Part shown: positions 63,693-64,000 of the stretch, one piece after another
Position numbering within the stretch: the first letter of the stretch is position 1
Layout of the letters: each line of letters starts with the position of its first letter
The notes under the pieces: generated by a model
The model's input: the letters and a program-made list of their open reading frames with translations, nothing else
Told to the model about the DNA's origin: nothing
Database searches by the model: none
Assembly: GCF_933775445.1 (NCBI RefSeq)
Contig: NC_065874.1
Coordinates: 34,890,093 to 34,954,092, forward strand
DNA from: Argentina anserina
Taxonomy: Eukaryota; Streptophyta; Magnoliopsida; Rosales; Rosaceae
Reading direction: 5' to 3'
DNA: 64,000 bases
Position numbers and translations under genes: made by a program

Positions 63693-64000
63693 GTATTGTT
63701 ATTTCCAAAATCTTGTTTCTTTTCATGTGGTAATTGATGTGTAGTGTGTCCCTGATATTGTGTACTGATCAGCAGCATCAGCTTTCAAATTAAAATGGTG
63801 AGAGGAAATATTACTGTTATGGGTTAATATGGATTCCTTAAGGTCGTGGGAAAATCTTATTGGTTGAAGTAGACTTTTAGCCAGTGAAATATTGTTAGTA
63901 CTTTATTTCTTATGAAGCTAGTAAATGATTTGTACTGTTTATCTTGTATATTTAATTTTTAAATGCTCTCATGTTAATCAATTTCACTTTTTTTATCCTA
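63693..64000 (+). other. Intron of the ECT gene running off the window
   Basis: Donor ATG|GTATTG at 63693. The rest to the right edge is T-rich and shows no further exon; the next exon should lie just beyond the window. Confidence 0.7.

Overview
This is a 64 kb piece of nuclear chromosome from a flowering plant, almost certainly a core eudicot and possibly from the rose family (the family-level guess is weak inference). Evidence for a plant: multi-exon genes with short GT-AG introns, AT-rich spacers full of CT/GA and TA microsatellites, plastid-targeted proteins (CPN60 beta, MET1, organellar lysyl-tRNA synthetase), and plant-only families (DEK1, SWEET, RLCK-VII kinase, neprosin-domain protein). 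I rebuilt the coding exons by hand from splice sites, reading-frame continuity and family conservation.

Layout, left to right. DEK1 5' part (minus, 1-3157, runs off the left edge); neprosin-domain secreted protein (minus, 7017-9708); a gene-poor 13 kb stretch (about 9.7-23.2 kb) with two hAT-type non-autonomous transposons, an inverted-repeat element, a microsatellite cluster and a degenerate tandem duplication; a 96-aa uncharacterised protein (minus, 23287-23577); organellar lysyl-tRNA synthetase OVA5 (plus, 24384-28318); a spacer with a truncated LINE; a small CaaX-box protein (plus, 31168-32654); MET1/ZKT (minus, 33354-35243); a Pumilio RNA-binding protein (minus, 36199-39231); plastid chaperonin CPN60 beta (minus, 42178-45599); a SWEET sugar transporter (minus, 47475-49110); a PBL16-like receptor-like cytoplasmic kinase (minus, 50288-53264); a nine-exon subtilase (plus, 57988-61420); and the 5' part of an ECT2/ECT4-like YTH m6A reader (plus, from 62070, runs off the right edge).

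The genes do not form an operon-like pathway. They are mostly housekeeping and plastid genes with independent promoters, and several concern chloroplast biogenesis (CPN60B, MET1, OVA5) or post-transcriptional RNA control (Pumilio, ECT). As I recall Arabidopsis gene order, the set matches three duplicated blocks (At1g55350-55500, At3g13460-13490, At5g56460-56510), so the window seems to keep an ancestral order that Arabidopsis split among paralogous segments.

I found no previously undescribed multi-gene system. The best leads are three GC-AG introns in two genes, the two hAT-like elements and a LINE insertion with exact target-site duplications, a 12-bp inverted repeat carrying site II motifs upstream of CPN60B, CU-tract microsatellites abutting 5' splice sites, and two small uncharacterised plant proteins.
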